DNA from: Terebella lapidaria
Taxonomy: Eukaryota; Annelida; Polychaeta; Terebellida; Terebellidae
NCBI GenBank assembly: GCA_949152475.1
Contig: OX424570.1
Location: 19,774,694-19,838,693, forward strand
Reading direction: 5' to 3'
Length of the DNA: 64,000 bases
Shown: piece by piece, positions 20,791 to 31,307 of the stretch
Layout of the letters: each line of letters opens with the position of its first letter
Position numbering within the stretch: position 1 is the first letter of the stretch
Notes under the pieces: model-generated
What the model was told of the DNA's origin: nothing
Database searches by the model: none
What the model saw: only the letters and a program-made list of their open reading frames with translations
Program-made: the position numbers and the translations under genes

Positions 20791-22769
20791 TGTGAGCCCG
20801 GGTCGTTTTCCGGCGTTTCTGGGGGTATTGCTTCTGGCTCTTCAAGGCTCTCATATTCCAGCAGGCTCATCACCTGCTTGACTTTTTCTAGTGTCTGCCT
20901 CCTCAGAGGACATTCCCTGCTGAAGTGTCCAGCATCTTTGCAATTCCAGCACTCGCCAGAAAATTGTCTCTGCGACCTCTGGTCAACCGCCCGGTTGATT
21001 CCAGTTGACTGGTTGGATGTCAACCGCCCGGCTGACGGATTGGATGTCAGCCGCCCGGCTGAAGGATTGGATGTCGGCCGCCCGGCTGACGGGTTGGATG
21101 TCAGCCGCCCGGCTGGCGGGCTGGATGTCAGCCGCCCGGCTGAAGGATTGGATGTCGGCCGCCCGGCTGACGGGTTGGATGTCAGCCGCCCGGCTGGCGG
21201 GCTGGATGTCAGCCGCCCGGCTGGCGGGTTGGATGTCAGCCGCCCGGTTGAGTCGTGATTGGCCAGCTGGCCATGTGTATGAGCCAGTTCTGGCACGTTC
21301 TCACTGCTTTTCCTGCCAAGCAGCTGGGCGAGTAACTCGAGAACTTGGTCCACTTTGCGATTCTGTTCCTCCAGCAGCACTCTGAATTCTGGTGGCTCAT
21401 GGCTTCGGAAGGTCGTGTCCCTCTTCTGTGATGACTCAGAAGCAATGTATGAAACCTGTTCTTCAGGGTGACAAACGTCCGGCTGCTGGACACTGATATA
21501 GTTCACAGGTTTTGTGATGCGTGCTGGCTGAGTACTTTCATATTGTGTGACAAATGTGACAGCATCCTCAAGTTTGGTGATCCCCTTCATCAGCGCTAGG
21601 GTCTTCATCTGTCCATCCGGCTGACCCCTCATGAAATAGGCCAGGGCCAGAGTCTCTCGACCTTCCTCTGGAAGGGTGGGGAAAGCTCTAGACAGCAAGC
21701 GGCGAATAGCATAGCCATATTCCTGTGGAGTCTCTCCTTTCTTCCTGTTGCAGGACTCCAGTGCTGCGCGGTGTGCGAATTCTTGACCACTGGGTTCGAA
21801 TCGTCTTTTCAGCCTTTGGACGAGAATGGGCCATTCCCTGTACTCCCCGGGTGCTAAGTCCGCCAACACTCTTCTTGCCTCCCCAGTCAAGCTCGCCGCC
21901 AGATATTTCGCTCTGTCGGCGTCTGACCAGCCGTTCACATCTGAAACCACCATGAAGTGACATAGATACTCTGACAGTTCCACAGAAGTCCCGTCATATT
22001 TGTCTGGTTTCATATACTGGTGACTTCGACTGGGTGCAGCTCGGCCATCACTCCATGTACCGGAAGCAATACCCTGAGGCACAACAGCTGGTGGACGAGT
22101 CAGAGCCGCTGGGGACTCCGCCGGCTCCTGTGCTGGTTGCCAGGCTCGACCCATGTAGTCAACGTAACCCTCAATTGGCCTTGGGGGCAGTATCCTCCAG
22201 TAATTCCCGGGACCGTCGAACTGTGATTGCCTGGTGCATGGGATAGGCTCTGACTGGGTACCATGAAGCTGTGGAGGGTTTGACCAATTATCCAGTCGTG
22301 GAGGCGGCTGCTGTCGCCCGAGTTCCTGTGCCGGCGCTGACTTGATCCGTCGGGGTTGATATGCAGGACCTGGCCCAGGATGCTGAGCCTGCAGAATGTG
22401 CTGAAGGGCAGGATCCCGTTGCAAGTCCCGAAGATACCTTGCTTGGCTTGAGAACCTTTGGTCGGGGCCCGCCTGCAGTTGAGTTGGTCCGGTTGGCTCA
22501 GGAGGACTCCAGCTGCCTCCGTGAACTCCATGGGATTCTCCAGGGGCTTCATGCCAGCTGGAGCCGGCTGGCAGTGGTGGGTCGCTGGGGACACCCATCC
22601 TGGAGTCGGCCGCATGAGAAGGTCGGTTTGACTCTGGGGATTCCATATTGTCTACGTAATCCCTGTCAACAACACGATTCCTAAGCTCTAGAGGGTTACT
22701 CCAGTTTTCTGCAGCCTCGCCAGATGACACTACTGTATTGATTTGCTTTCCAGCGTCACTTTCCGCCAT
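20787..22769 (-). CDS. gag: Gypsy gag polyprotein with zinc knuckle and repeat region
   Basis: A 660-residue frame begins 74 bp downstream of the 5' LTR in element orientation. The N-terminal third is Pro/Gln-rich. The central part has a capsid-like segment with YLAASLTGEARRVLADL and RRFEPSG. Residues about 507-590 are a tandem repeat, and a CCHC knuckle (CWNCKDAGHFSREC) lies near 608. The gag structural role is established for the family. The repeat is unusual for gag proteins. Confidence 0.9.
   Translation of the reverse strand: MAESDAGKQINTVVSSGEAAENWSNPLELRNRVVDRDYVDNMESPESNRPSHAADSRMGVPSDPPLPAGSSWHEAPGESHGVHGGSWSPPEPTGPTQLQAGPDQRFSSQARYLRDLQRDPALQHILQAQHPGPGPAYQPRRIKSAPAQELGRQQPPPRLDNWSNPPQLHGTQSEPIPCTRQSQFDGPGNYWRILPPRPIEGYVDYMGRAWQPAQEPAESPAALTRPPAVVPQGIASGTWSDGRAAPSRSHQYMKPDKYDGTSVELSEYLCHFMVVSDVNGWSDADRAKYLAASLTGEARRVLADLAPGEYREWPILVQRLKRRFEPSGQEFAHRAALESCNRKKGETPQEYGYAIRRLLSRAFPTLPEEGRETLALAYFMRGQPDGQMKTLALMKGITKLEDAVTFVTQYESTQPARITKPVNYISVQQPDVCHPEEQVSYIASESSQKRDTTFRSHEPPEFRVLLEEQNRKVDQVLELLAQLLGRKSSENVPELAHTHGQLANHDSTGRLTSNPPAGRLTSSPPAGRLTSNPSAGRPTSNPSAGRLTSSPPAGRLTSNPSAGRPTSNPSAGRLTSNPSAGRLTSNQSTGINRAVDQRSQRQFSGECWNCKDAGHFSRECPLRRQTLEKVKQVMSLLEYESLEEPEAIPPETPENDPGSH
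20990..21250 (-). repeat. 27-bp tandem repeat inside gag
   Basis: About nine in-frame copies of a unit encoding AGRLTSNPS or variants (AGRPTSNPS, AGRLTSSPP). The neighbouring units share near-identical codons, which points to recent expansion by slippage or unequal exchange. Confidence 0.85.
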
Positions 22770-22821
22770 ACTGTTGATCGGGAGTCAGATTCTTTATTCC
22801 TGACAATATGTCCACTCGGGA

Positions 22822-22839
22822 TCCTGGTCACGGCACCAT
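22822..22839 (-). other. Primer-binding site candidate of the gypsy element
   Basis: Directly after the 5' LTR on the minus strand comes AAAA and then TGGTGCCGTGACCAGGAT, beginning TGG as expected for pairing to a tRNA CCA end. The tRNA was not identified. Confidence 0.55.
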
Positions 22840-22842
22840 TTT

Positions 22843-23796
22843 TGTAGCATTTTTAGTCCAGTCTCACGGTTCACATTCATACAAATGTCCTCTCGTTGTG
22901 TTTGCGCTACAAATCCCGATCGGCGGAAATAAACAACTCTTCAAGTTAATAAACAGCGAATTTATATTAACCTTGAACTCGTCAATCAATTTACAGAGCT
23001 AGAGCAAATCATGTTTAACGTCAACATCGTGTTCATTGGCTTACGTGATGGTTACTGTAATTTTAATCCTATAAACTTAATATCCAGTTCAGAGTACTCT
23101 GAATGTTATCGAAGGCCTGTCAAAGTCTCCGTTTGGAGCAGTAATAATCCGGTTTACCGAGTCCCGCTCAAAATCCCCGGTTTGAACGGTAAGCGTCCAG
23201 GAAATCAAGTTGAATTGTGGAGGCCATCAGGGCTTGGGTTGGAAGGCTCTTCCCTGTGGAAGAGACCAGTCGGTTTACAGTTTGGTGCTGAGCACAGGAA
23301 GGTAAACGTGTGTCAGACTTCAAAGTTCCCAACCCGGTTTGTAGATATTCCCGTCCCGCTGTCACCGGTTTGCCATGCTCCTAAAGCCCGTGGAGACTGG
23401 CTCTCATGACAGGGTCCCGCCAAAAACAGTCCTGCCTAGTCCTGGAGAATAGGTGTGTATCCGTGACTGTCTCTGGAAGAACTGAATGTACTGCTAAGTA
23501 TCCCTGGGACCCCAGTGGGTACAGCGTCCCCTGTTGGCAGTTATAGTAACCAAAGTTGTTCAGTCCACCGGCCGGTTGACACCGGCAGACGCCCGGTTGA
23601 CAGTCTCCATAGTTACTGACGTTGTTTACAAAACAAGTCCCTCCCCATGTAATCCTGTAGGTATTGAGTATATCCCCGCGGCTATATCCAGGAGCTGTTA
23701 TCCCTTATTGTATCCAGAATGTCTGCAGCACCTTCAACCCGTCAACCCAGGAATGAACCCATAAACTATAAAGTCGATAAAACTGATAATATTACA
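22843..23796 (-). repeat. 5' LTR of the gypsy element
   Basis: 954 bp, matching 14202-15155 by eye. On the minus strand it ends beside the primer-binding site. GTAG outside the 23796 end repeats the GTAG before 14202. Confidence 0.92.
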
Positions 23797-23948
23797 GTAG
23801 CAGAGTGGTCTTTTCAATGTTCATCCATGTTGCAGATATATATGAATGTGCAAGTGATCAATCAACAGTCTGCCTGTAGCTACGAAAGTAGCATTTTAAT
23901 GTAGGGATGAAAAGTAGTACTCAGCGTACAGTAAACTGTTATTTGTGT

Positions 23949-24210
23949 CATAATAGTTGCGGTAGTTCTCGAGCAAGGGACCTGGGAATTTTTGGAAACA
24001 TACTTTTACTTTTCTCGAGCAAAGGAGCTGTGAATTTTTAGAAATATACTTTCTACTTTTCACTGATTTATCTGTTATTTGGGTTCATAATAGTTGCGGT
24101 ATATCTCGAGCAAGGGTCCTGTGAATTTGTAGAAACATCCTTTCTACTTTTCACTGCTTTATTTGTCATTTGTGTTCATAATAATTTCGGTATTTCTCGA
24201 GCAAGGGACC
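23949..24210 (+). repeat. Tandem repeat, period about 91 bp
   Basis: CTCGAGCAA occurs at 23968, 24014, 24105 and 24196, spaced 46, 91 and 91 bp, with TTCATAATA, GTGAATTT and TTTCTACTTTTCACTG recurring between. The last unit is cut at GGGACCT by the foldback element that follows. Confidence 0.65.
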
Positions 24211-24592
24211 TGCGTCATGATTGACCAGCGTGATCAAAGAGTTTCCAGACCGGAAGAAGAAAGCGAAAACTATGGTGTACGATGGTGGCCACTTTTGGAT
24301 TCCGTGTTTTCGCCTTGAAATGTAGGGCGAGAACACGAAAATAAACGAAGCGAGAACACGAAACGAAAACACGAAGCGAAAAGACGAGATTCAGTTTCGA
24401 GTTTTAACTTCGTGTTTTCGCTTCGTAATTTCGTCTTTTCGCTTCGTATTTTCGTGTTTTCGCTTCGTGTTTTCGCCCTACATTTTAAGGCGAAAACACG
24501 AAATCCAAAAATGGCCGCCGTCGTACACCATAGTTTTCGCTTTCTTCTTCCGGTCTGGAAACTCTTTGATCACGCTGGTCAATCATGACGCA
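24211..24592. mobile_element. Foldback (inverted-repeat) element
   Basis: The left end TGCGTCATGATTGACCAGCG is matched by its reverse complement at the right end. The arms extend about 170 bp, meeting around 24400, with internal short repeats of the AAACACGAAGCG type. No ORF and no clear target duplication were seen. It is a MITE-like or cruciform-forming element. Confidence 0.75.
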
Positions 24593-24750
24593 TCCGAACA
24601 TGATTATGTTCATATGACTAGAGTTTTCCACCTTATTTTTTAAAAAAACTACTCTTGCTTGTACAGTGTTCACTGCAATACTCCACGCCTGTACGTTTGC
24701 GTACCTAATAATTTCCGATGCATAAACATCAGAGCTGTTTCATATGCATC

Positions 24751-25293
24751 TTAAAGCTGCTGCCTTCGAATGTATGCAATATTTTTTTCAAAACCAATTT
24801 TTTGTTAAACACATCTCATGCAATATAACAAAAGGTGTGCTCAATGATTTTGACGATTACAGTCCGTCCGAGTTGTCTTTTCATCCGTTTTGATGACCAT
24901 TTTGTACCGGTTTTGTATATAAACAAACGAAGTGTATCCATCAAGCCCGAATGTGAACAAATGCTCAAATCGCGCTTAAAAGTCCACATTGAGTACATTT
25001 TCCAGTTCGGATGTGCATATATAGTGTAGTTAGGAGAAAAAAATCAGTGATATACCATGATGTGTGTGCAATTGTCAGTCTATCTCGCATTTCTGTGCTT
25101 TGTTTACATCTGCGTGTGATGGATACAGTTAATGTATTTACCCGAGAACCGCCTGTTCAAATGAGCAAAATTTCCCTGAGGACTGGTTATTTTCATTACA
25201 TTTGATGTATGTTTCATTTAGTTAGTTTGACATGTTTAATATGAAATATAGTTTTAAAAAAATATTGACATGTTTTGAAGGCAGCTGCTTTAA
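24751..25293 (+). mobile_element. TTAA-flanked short element, copy 1
   Basis: A 543-bp unit bounded by TTAA. Inner ends read AAAGCTGCTGCCTTCGAA on the left and TTTTGAAGGCAGCTGCTT on the right, so the termini are inverted. It aligns along its whole length with 35420-35961. TTAA target sites are typical of piggyBac and of Kolobok/Sola3 movers. An internal frame starting ATGGATACAGTTAATG is shared with the other copy and may be the remnant of a transposase first exon. Confidence 0.75.
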
Positions 25294-25302
25294 ATTATTT
25301 TC

Positions 25303-25508
25303 TATGCATCGAAAATGTTTTAGACGCATCGAAAATATTTTAGACGCATCGAAAATATTTTAGATGCGTCGGAAATGTTTTTGACGTGTCGGAAATGTTT
25401 ATGACGCGTCGGAAATGTTTTTGACGTGTCGGGAATGTTTTCGATGCGTCAGAATTGTTTTCGACGTGTCAGAATTGTTTTCGACGCGTCAATAATAATT
25501 TCCGATGT
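25303..25508 (+). repeat. 20-bp minisatellite
   Basis: About ten units of the form GACGCGTCGGAAATGTTTTT, drifting from CGCATCGAAAATATTTTAGA to CGTGTCAGAATTGTTTTCGA. It directly follows the TTAA element. Confidence 0.8.
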
Positions 25509-27310
25509 GTTTATATTTGTATTTTTAATTTTAGCTGGAGCAAAAATTTAAACTACAAAAAGTGGCAAATAGAAGCCACCGTACACTACGCTATGATTAT
25601 CAATAGCAAACATAAAACTGAAGGGTTCTGTAGCTAACTGGCAAAATCCTAAACTAGAATATCCTACAATAAATATGAAGAGCATTAGCAGTAAAAAATC
25701 TGCGTCACATGTGGCCTGAAACAAGTATCATGCATACAAAGAAACAAATTGTTTTGCATACAAAATTGCTGACATGCGAAAACGAAATATGAACAACCTT
25801 CTTGAATTTATTAGATATTTTGTCTTTCCGATTTTTTCTTGTATTTCCTATGCCTAATTTTTCACAATATTCACATATTGATCAGTCAATGGCCAATATT
25901 CACTGTATGATGTGCATGTGTATTCAAAGAATCGATTGGACCTCACACATTGACTACTTGTGGATATGTACGAGAAATAATACCAGGACAAACTGCAATT
26001 TTGATTCAAGATTTTATTATTAATTCACAAGCATCCTATTTCCATGGTTAAATCACAATAAAATTATACATCATTGTTAGTTCACAACATTGTTAGTACT
26101 GCACAGAACGTGTGCTTTGTATTTTGTCAAAGCATGCTGTACAACTTGAAATATTAATTACGAGCAAGTAAAATATATGAACGTTCAATAGTTGATTTGC
26201 GTTGAATTAAATTGTCGAACAGTTTTATTGTCTGAATTATCTGATATTATTGTTTCCAGATACGAGCAAAAAATGTACAGAACACATAAAATGCAAAACT
26301 TGTAAATATCGCAGCATTATACACAAAGATGCAGTTGAATGCAAAATACCTGATATATAACTAGTAACAACTCAGAAGAAATATGTGACAGGCGTTTCTA
26401 ATAGTGGATCACTTACAGAGAATCAGATGCATTGACAGCAGCAGTAGCAGACAATAAGACATGTTCAATTGGGCGAGCAGAAGGAACCGATACGTCTACA
26501 AAGGCTTACGTTCTATCAACCTCTGACCAGTTTGCTAACTATACGAGACTGCTCAACATTTTATCATTCGCTAGTAATGAATCGCAAATCAATGTCTTCA
26601 ATGTCAAATAGGTCAGCCAACCGGAGACACTCATGCATGTTACGTTGGTGTTGAAAAACACCCCACCGTGACCCATTCTGCGTGAAAAGCAATCCCCATA
26701 CATGATGATAGGTTGGAGGATATGGTGCAGTTATGATAGTGATTTTATATGTGATATCAAAATAAGAAACCCTATCCACAGCACCTAAATGTACGCTTAA
26801 ACATTATATATATTATTCACGAAAACGTAATTCACGAATACGTGTACTATGGTATTCTAAGCGGACAACGCTCAGAAACATTCGCCCTAGGACTGGCACT
26901 AATGGCGTCCCCTCACAATGGTTGGGGGCTTATACATGTAGCTGACATAGAATTTTTTTTTTCATTCCGTACCTGGTGACAGTGAATAGTTTTCAGTTGA
27001 GTTGCAAAATACGATCATAGTTATATGGGACATTTCTGACGATCAATTTTATGGCATCCCTATAACTGGTGGGTGTGCGTTGAAATAAATGAGTGTCCAG
27101 AATAGTTTTGACCCCCCATTTGAAAATAATGTTGATGACGAAAACAATACTACAACGTCACAATTATTCAAGACATTCGTTCAAGGTGTTCGAGTCAATT
27201 TGTTTTATGGAAAACTTGGAATGGTTCAGGTGTTTATCTTCATACAAAAAATTAGGCCAAGGGCCAAAAATAGGTTACCGGACAATGTTTAATATTTTAG
27301 ATGTTAGCCA
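25509..27310. other. AT-rich stretch without recognised genes
   Basis: Only short, compositionally random frames were seen on either strand. There is no clear repeat apart from poly-T near 26950. Confidence 0.35.
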
Positions 27311-27319
27311 GGTCACTGG

Positions 27320-28789
27320 TTGAATTCAAGGTCAAGAGAATATTCAGCATATATAACATTAAGCATATATCATGTCCACAGTTGATTGCTAAGCTGTAAA
27401 TTCAATAATCAGCGAGATATTAGCAATTTTGTGCTGTGGCCTTGAAAATGAAGGGGCAAAGGTAAAATTCAAGGTCATCAAAATATTCAGTGTATATCAT
27501 TTTCTATATCATGTCCACAATTGATTCCCAAGCCATACAGTCAATAGAGGAGCAAGATATGAGCCAGTTTGTCCTTGGACCTTGAAAATGAGGTCAGAGC
27601 TCAAAATTCAAGGTCCGAGAATATTCAGCATATATCATTTCCTACATGTCCACTATTGATTCCTAAGCTGTAAAATCGATAATAAGTGAGATATTAGCCA
27701 TTTTGTCCTGTGACCTTGAAAATGAGGTCAAAGGTCAAATTCAAGGTCATGACAATAATCTGCATATATCATTTCCTATATGTTCATAACTGATTCCTAA
27801 GCTGTAAAGTCGATAACAAGCGAGATATTAGCCATTTTGTCCTATGACCTTGAAAATGCCGTCAAAAGTCAAATTCAAGGTCATCAGAATATTCAGCATA
27901 TATCATTTCCTATATGTCCAGAATTGATTCCTAAGCTGTAGAGTCGATAATAAGTGAGATATCAGCCATTTTGTCCTGTGACCTTGAAATGAGGTCAAAG
28001 GTCAAATTCAAGGTCATGACAATAATCTGCATATATCATTTCCTATATGTTCATAACTGATTCCTAAGCTGTAAAGTCGATAACAAGCGAGATATTAGCC
28101 ATTTTGTACTATGACCTTGAAAACGCCGTCAAAGGTCAAATTCAAGGTCATCAGAATATTCAGCATATATCATTTCCTATATGTCCACAATTGATTCCTA
28201 AGCTGTAGAGTCGATAATAAGCGAGATATCAGATATTTTGTGCTCTGACCTTGAAATTGAGGTCAGAGGTCAAATTCAAGGTCACGAGAATATTCAGCAT
28301 ATATCATTTCCTATATGTGCACAATTGATTCCTAGTCTCTAATCTCAATATTAAGTGAGATATTAGGCATAATGTGTCCCATTATAAAGCATAGGAGAAT
28401 TTAACATGGGAAAGTCCCATTTGGGCCGAGTTTGGGCCAAAATGGTCCACTTCGAGCGATTCAAGCGCAAAGAAATTTATAGACATCATAAGAGTACATA
28501 TCAGGAGTGTTATGTATCAAAAAGAAAAAAAGTTACCGAACAGATTTTGAGAAAATGGCCACCAAAGTCCAAAATCAGGCATTTTTCGTCGAAAACGGCC
28601 GCCATTTTGAAAAAAATGCGAAAATCAAAAAACTAAAAAATACTTCCTTCTTGAAAAAGTATTTTTGTGCAAAATTTTAGAAGAATTCGCTCGTAAACAA
28701 AAAAGATAAAAATGTGGACGACGACGACGACGGACGACGGACGCAACGCCATGCCAATAGGTTATCGGACCATAGGTACGGTAACCTAA
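27320..28789 (+). mobile_element. Repeat element with AAGGTCA-rich tandem core and 3' hairpin, copy 1
   Basis: A core of about eight units, period near 132 bp (27320-28370), carries CAAGGTCA, AATATTCAGCATATATCATT, TTGATTCCTAAGCTGTA and TGACCTTGAAAATGAGGTCA. A non-tandem tail follows (28375-28789) with AAAATGGCC and GTTATCGGACC, ending in a hairpin and CCTAA. The same tail and hairpin occur at 30790-31307 and, inverted, at 62679-62994. Tandem core plus 3' hairpin resembles non-autonomous Helentron/Helitron-type elements; this is a hypothesis. Confidence 0.65.
28759..28787 (+). repeat. Terminal hairpin of the AAGGTCA-rich element, copy 1
   Basis: Arms AGGTTATCGGACC and GGTACGGTAACCT are separated by ATA; 11 of 13 positions pair. 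CTAA follows directly. Confidence 0.7.
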
Positions 28790-29239
28790 AAAACCGTGTA
28801 AACTGATTTTATCCACACCTTATCGTATGAACATGATAATCAGTTAATTTATGTTATTAATAAGCATGAAATTTTGTCTGCACGAATACGGTATTGGTGA
28901 GTGTCACGCTGAAAAATAATACCCTGGAGAAGTACAATTATTGTCGCCTCCATCAGGAGGCGACATATTCAAATACGGATAAAACCGCCCATGGATAGAT
29001 GCGTTGGTCCGGTCTTGCAATATTACCGCAGCATTCGTTTTAAACATTTTAGTGTCAACAACCAGATGGAGACAATCACTAAAAAAATATTCCAGTTAGA
29101 TTGTGAAACGTTCTCAAATTTTCTTCATGACTGACACCCGCAAAATAATGCGAGTACTTCGAAAGATTTGACCGATCAGACAGCGGCTCCCCTGGAATTC
29201 CCCGACTCCGTGGGGATGGCTGATTGACGATGTCTTCTA

Positions 29240-29268
29240 AACGCTGGTACGCTGGTACACTGGTACAG
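29240..29268 (-). repeat. GTACCAGCGT decanucleotide repeat, inverted partner
   Basis: Three units of ACGCTGGTAC type joined to GATGTCTTCTAA. The reverse complement, including TTAGAAGACATC, occurs at 31861-31932, so the two form an inverted pair about 2.6 kb apart. Confidence 0.6.
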
Positions 29269-30059
29269 TACATACCAATATTTCCATAGTTTATCTTTTT
29301 GCATCCGTTCCAAATATTTACATGTCCAAACATTTTGGACACGTAAAATGCGCATGAATACGGTAGCCTGGTCGCCTGTCGTTCCACCTAGAGCTATTCC
29401 TCCCCATGCATCCGTGCGGAATGCCTGTTGTGCTCACTCGATTTGTGTACGAAATTGTCACAAAATGATTTTTGAAAGAAGGTCGGCGTACATGTTTGTG
29501 TGTGGATGTTTGAGACAAAATTTTGACCTAATATTTCAATGTTTCTGTTACCAATGATTGCACCCATATTTTATTGAGTCAATGTGATATATTTGAGTGA
29601 ACTATCTGTGACTCTTATGTGATATTATTTTCTTGTTTTCGTTTTAATTCACATTTGTTTCAAAATAGAATATTAATATTTAAACATACTTTCTTTTCTC
29701 GCCAATTATCGACATTTCCGAGAAATAAAAACACAATTTTGAACCAAACCAGATTAAATTGTTAAGTGGGCGAAATTCAAACACACATTTATCAAGATGT
29801 CGTGTAGTGACTAACATAATTGTGTAATCAAACGATTTGTGATCAATCTAATTGGTCACATCGATATCATTAGAAAAATAATTGTTTATTTCTATTAACA
29901 CAAGATAACTTTTTTTACTATTTTTACAAATGGGCAGGTACAGTATTCTATATTTTCACAACCATGCTTATACTGATTACAACTACGTACTGAAAAAAAG
30001 CCAAACGGCTAAGATAAGTTATCGGAAGTTTTGGTTTTAAGCATTGTAGCTGACATATG

Positions 30060-31307
30060 ACATTGAGATTCACCAGTCGAGGTCATCTTTGTGAATTTCA
30101 ATGTCTTCACTAGGTATGCTGCATATGACTTCATATATATTCATAATACAAACATATAAGCTTTATCAACGAGTATTTTGTCTGTAGAGGCAAACTTACA
30201 CATGCCAGGTCAGGCAAGATTTTGAGATTTGCCCTTCAAGGTCATTTAAGGTCAAGTCCAAGGTAACCAAAAGATGTGTCATACATACATGACTTTTCAT
30301 AGGCTTATGCACAATCCTAAACTGTGTGCAAGTGTTTAAGCCTCAGATACCACTTACAGATTTCAAGTCAGACATTTAGCACTCAAGGCCATCCAAGGTC
30401 AAGATCAAGGTCATCATTAGTTATTCCATATACCGGTATGACTTCCTATATGTTCATAATGCAAACTAAAGCTCTATCTACAGGCATTTCATCTCAGAGG
30501 CCACTTTACAGATTTCAAGTCGGACATTTAGCACTCAAGGTCAAGATCAAGGTCATCACTAGTTGTTCCATATATGACTTCCTATATGTTCATAATGCAA
30601 ACTTAAGCTCTATCTACATGCATTTCACCTGTAGAGGCAAATTTGGGCATTTTTTGTACCCAAAAATGGCTGTTGTGACCTTTCAAGGTCATCGAAGGTC
30701 AAATTCAAGGTCACCTCACAAATCGCCGTATATGACTTCCTGTTTGAAAGTGCGAATATCTAAGCTCTATCTTCAAGCGTTCTATGAATACAGTCCTGGC
30801 AGCTCCCATTATAAAGGAAACAAGTGCCAAAAAATTTCTAAGTCCAATTTTTTTTTCAAAGGGTGAAAAATTTTTTTTGCCTAGAATTGTCCCAAAATGG
30901 ATAGTAATGCGATTTGGGGCAAAAAAAAATGTTTTTCGCCGACTCGTCAAAAATTCAAAATGACCGCCACACGGAGACCGGCGATTCAAGGGCAACCAAA
31001 CTTATACACATCACAAAGGTACATAAGGGGGATCTTTTGAAACAAAAAATGTCAAAACTGTCTGAACAGTTTCGAGAAAATGGCTGTCAAAGTCCAAAAT
31101 TGGGCATTTTTCAACGAAAATGGCCGCCATTTCGAGGAAAATGCGAAAATCAAAAATCGAATAAAAACTTTCCCGGGAATATTTTTAGTTATTTTTGTGC
31201 AAAATTTCAGAGAGATTCGACCGTAAACTTTAAAGATAAAAATGTTGACGGACGGACGGACGGACGCCATGCCAATAGGTTATCGGACCATAGGTCCGGT
31301 AACCTAA
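30060..31307 (+). mobile_element. Repeat element with AAGGTCA-rich core and 3' hairpin, copy 2
   Basis: The core (30060-30770) has four to five diverged units of about 155 bp with CAAGGTCA, TATGACTTCCTATATGTTCA and AAGCTCTATCTAC. The tail (30790-31307) matches 28380-28789 in order: AAAATGG, CAAAGTCCAAAAT, GCGAAAATCAAAAA, GACGGACGGACG, then the hairpin. It belongs to the same family as copy 1 but with a different core unit. Confidence 0.65.
31277..31305 (+). repeat. Terminal hairpin of the AAGGTCA-rich element, copy 2
   Basis: AGGTTATCGGACC, loop ATA, GGTCCGGTAACCT: 12 of 13 positions pair (the other can form G-T). CTAAAA follows. Confidence 0.7.

Larger units (their letters stand above)
14202..23796 (-). 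mobile_element. Ty3/gypsy LTR retrotransposon, whole-looking and young
   Basis: Two 954-bp LTRs (14202-15155 and 22843-23796) enclose gag, pol and an additional ORF, all on the minus strand. GTAG occurs directly outside both ends (14198-14201 and 23797-23800), a 4-bp target duplication. The LTRs read as identical by eye and encode the same incidental frames, which indicates a recent insertion. The gag-PR-RT-RNaseH-IN order is that of Ty3/gypsy elements. All three frames look uninterrupted. Confidence 0.92.

Noticed and set aside
20707-21385. Plus-strand repeat proteins (DVSRPAGGL and GWMSAARLA types)
   Set aside because: They are antisense readings of the 27-bp gag repeat; no independent coding evidence.
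21780-21795. GGGTTCGAATCG, a tRNA B-box-like match
   Set aside because: It lies within the gag coding region with no A box or cloverleaf at the proper distance.
25303-25508. CRISPR-like 20-bp periodic repeat
   Set aside because: It is a head-to-tail minisatellite without spacers.
26564-26779. 71-codon minus frame as an exon
   Set aside because: No splice context, no family resemblance and no repeat partner; treated as chance.
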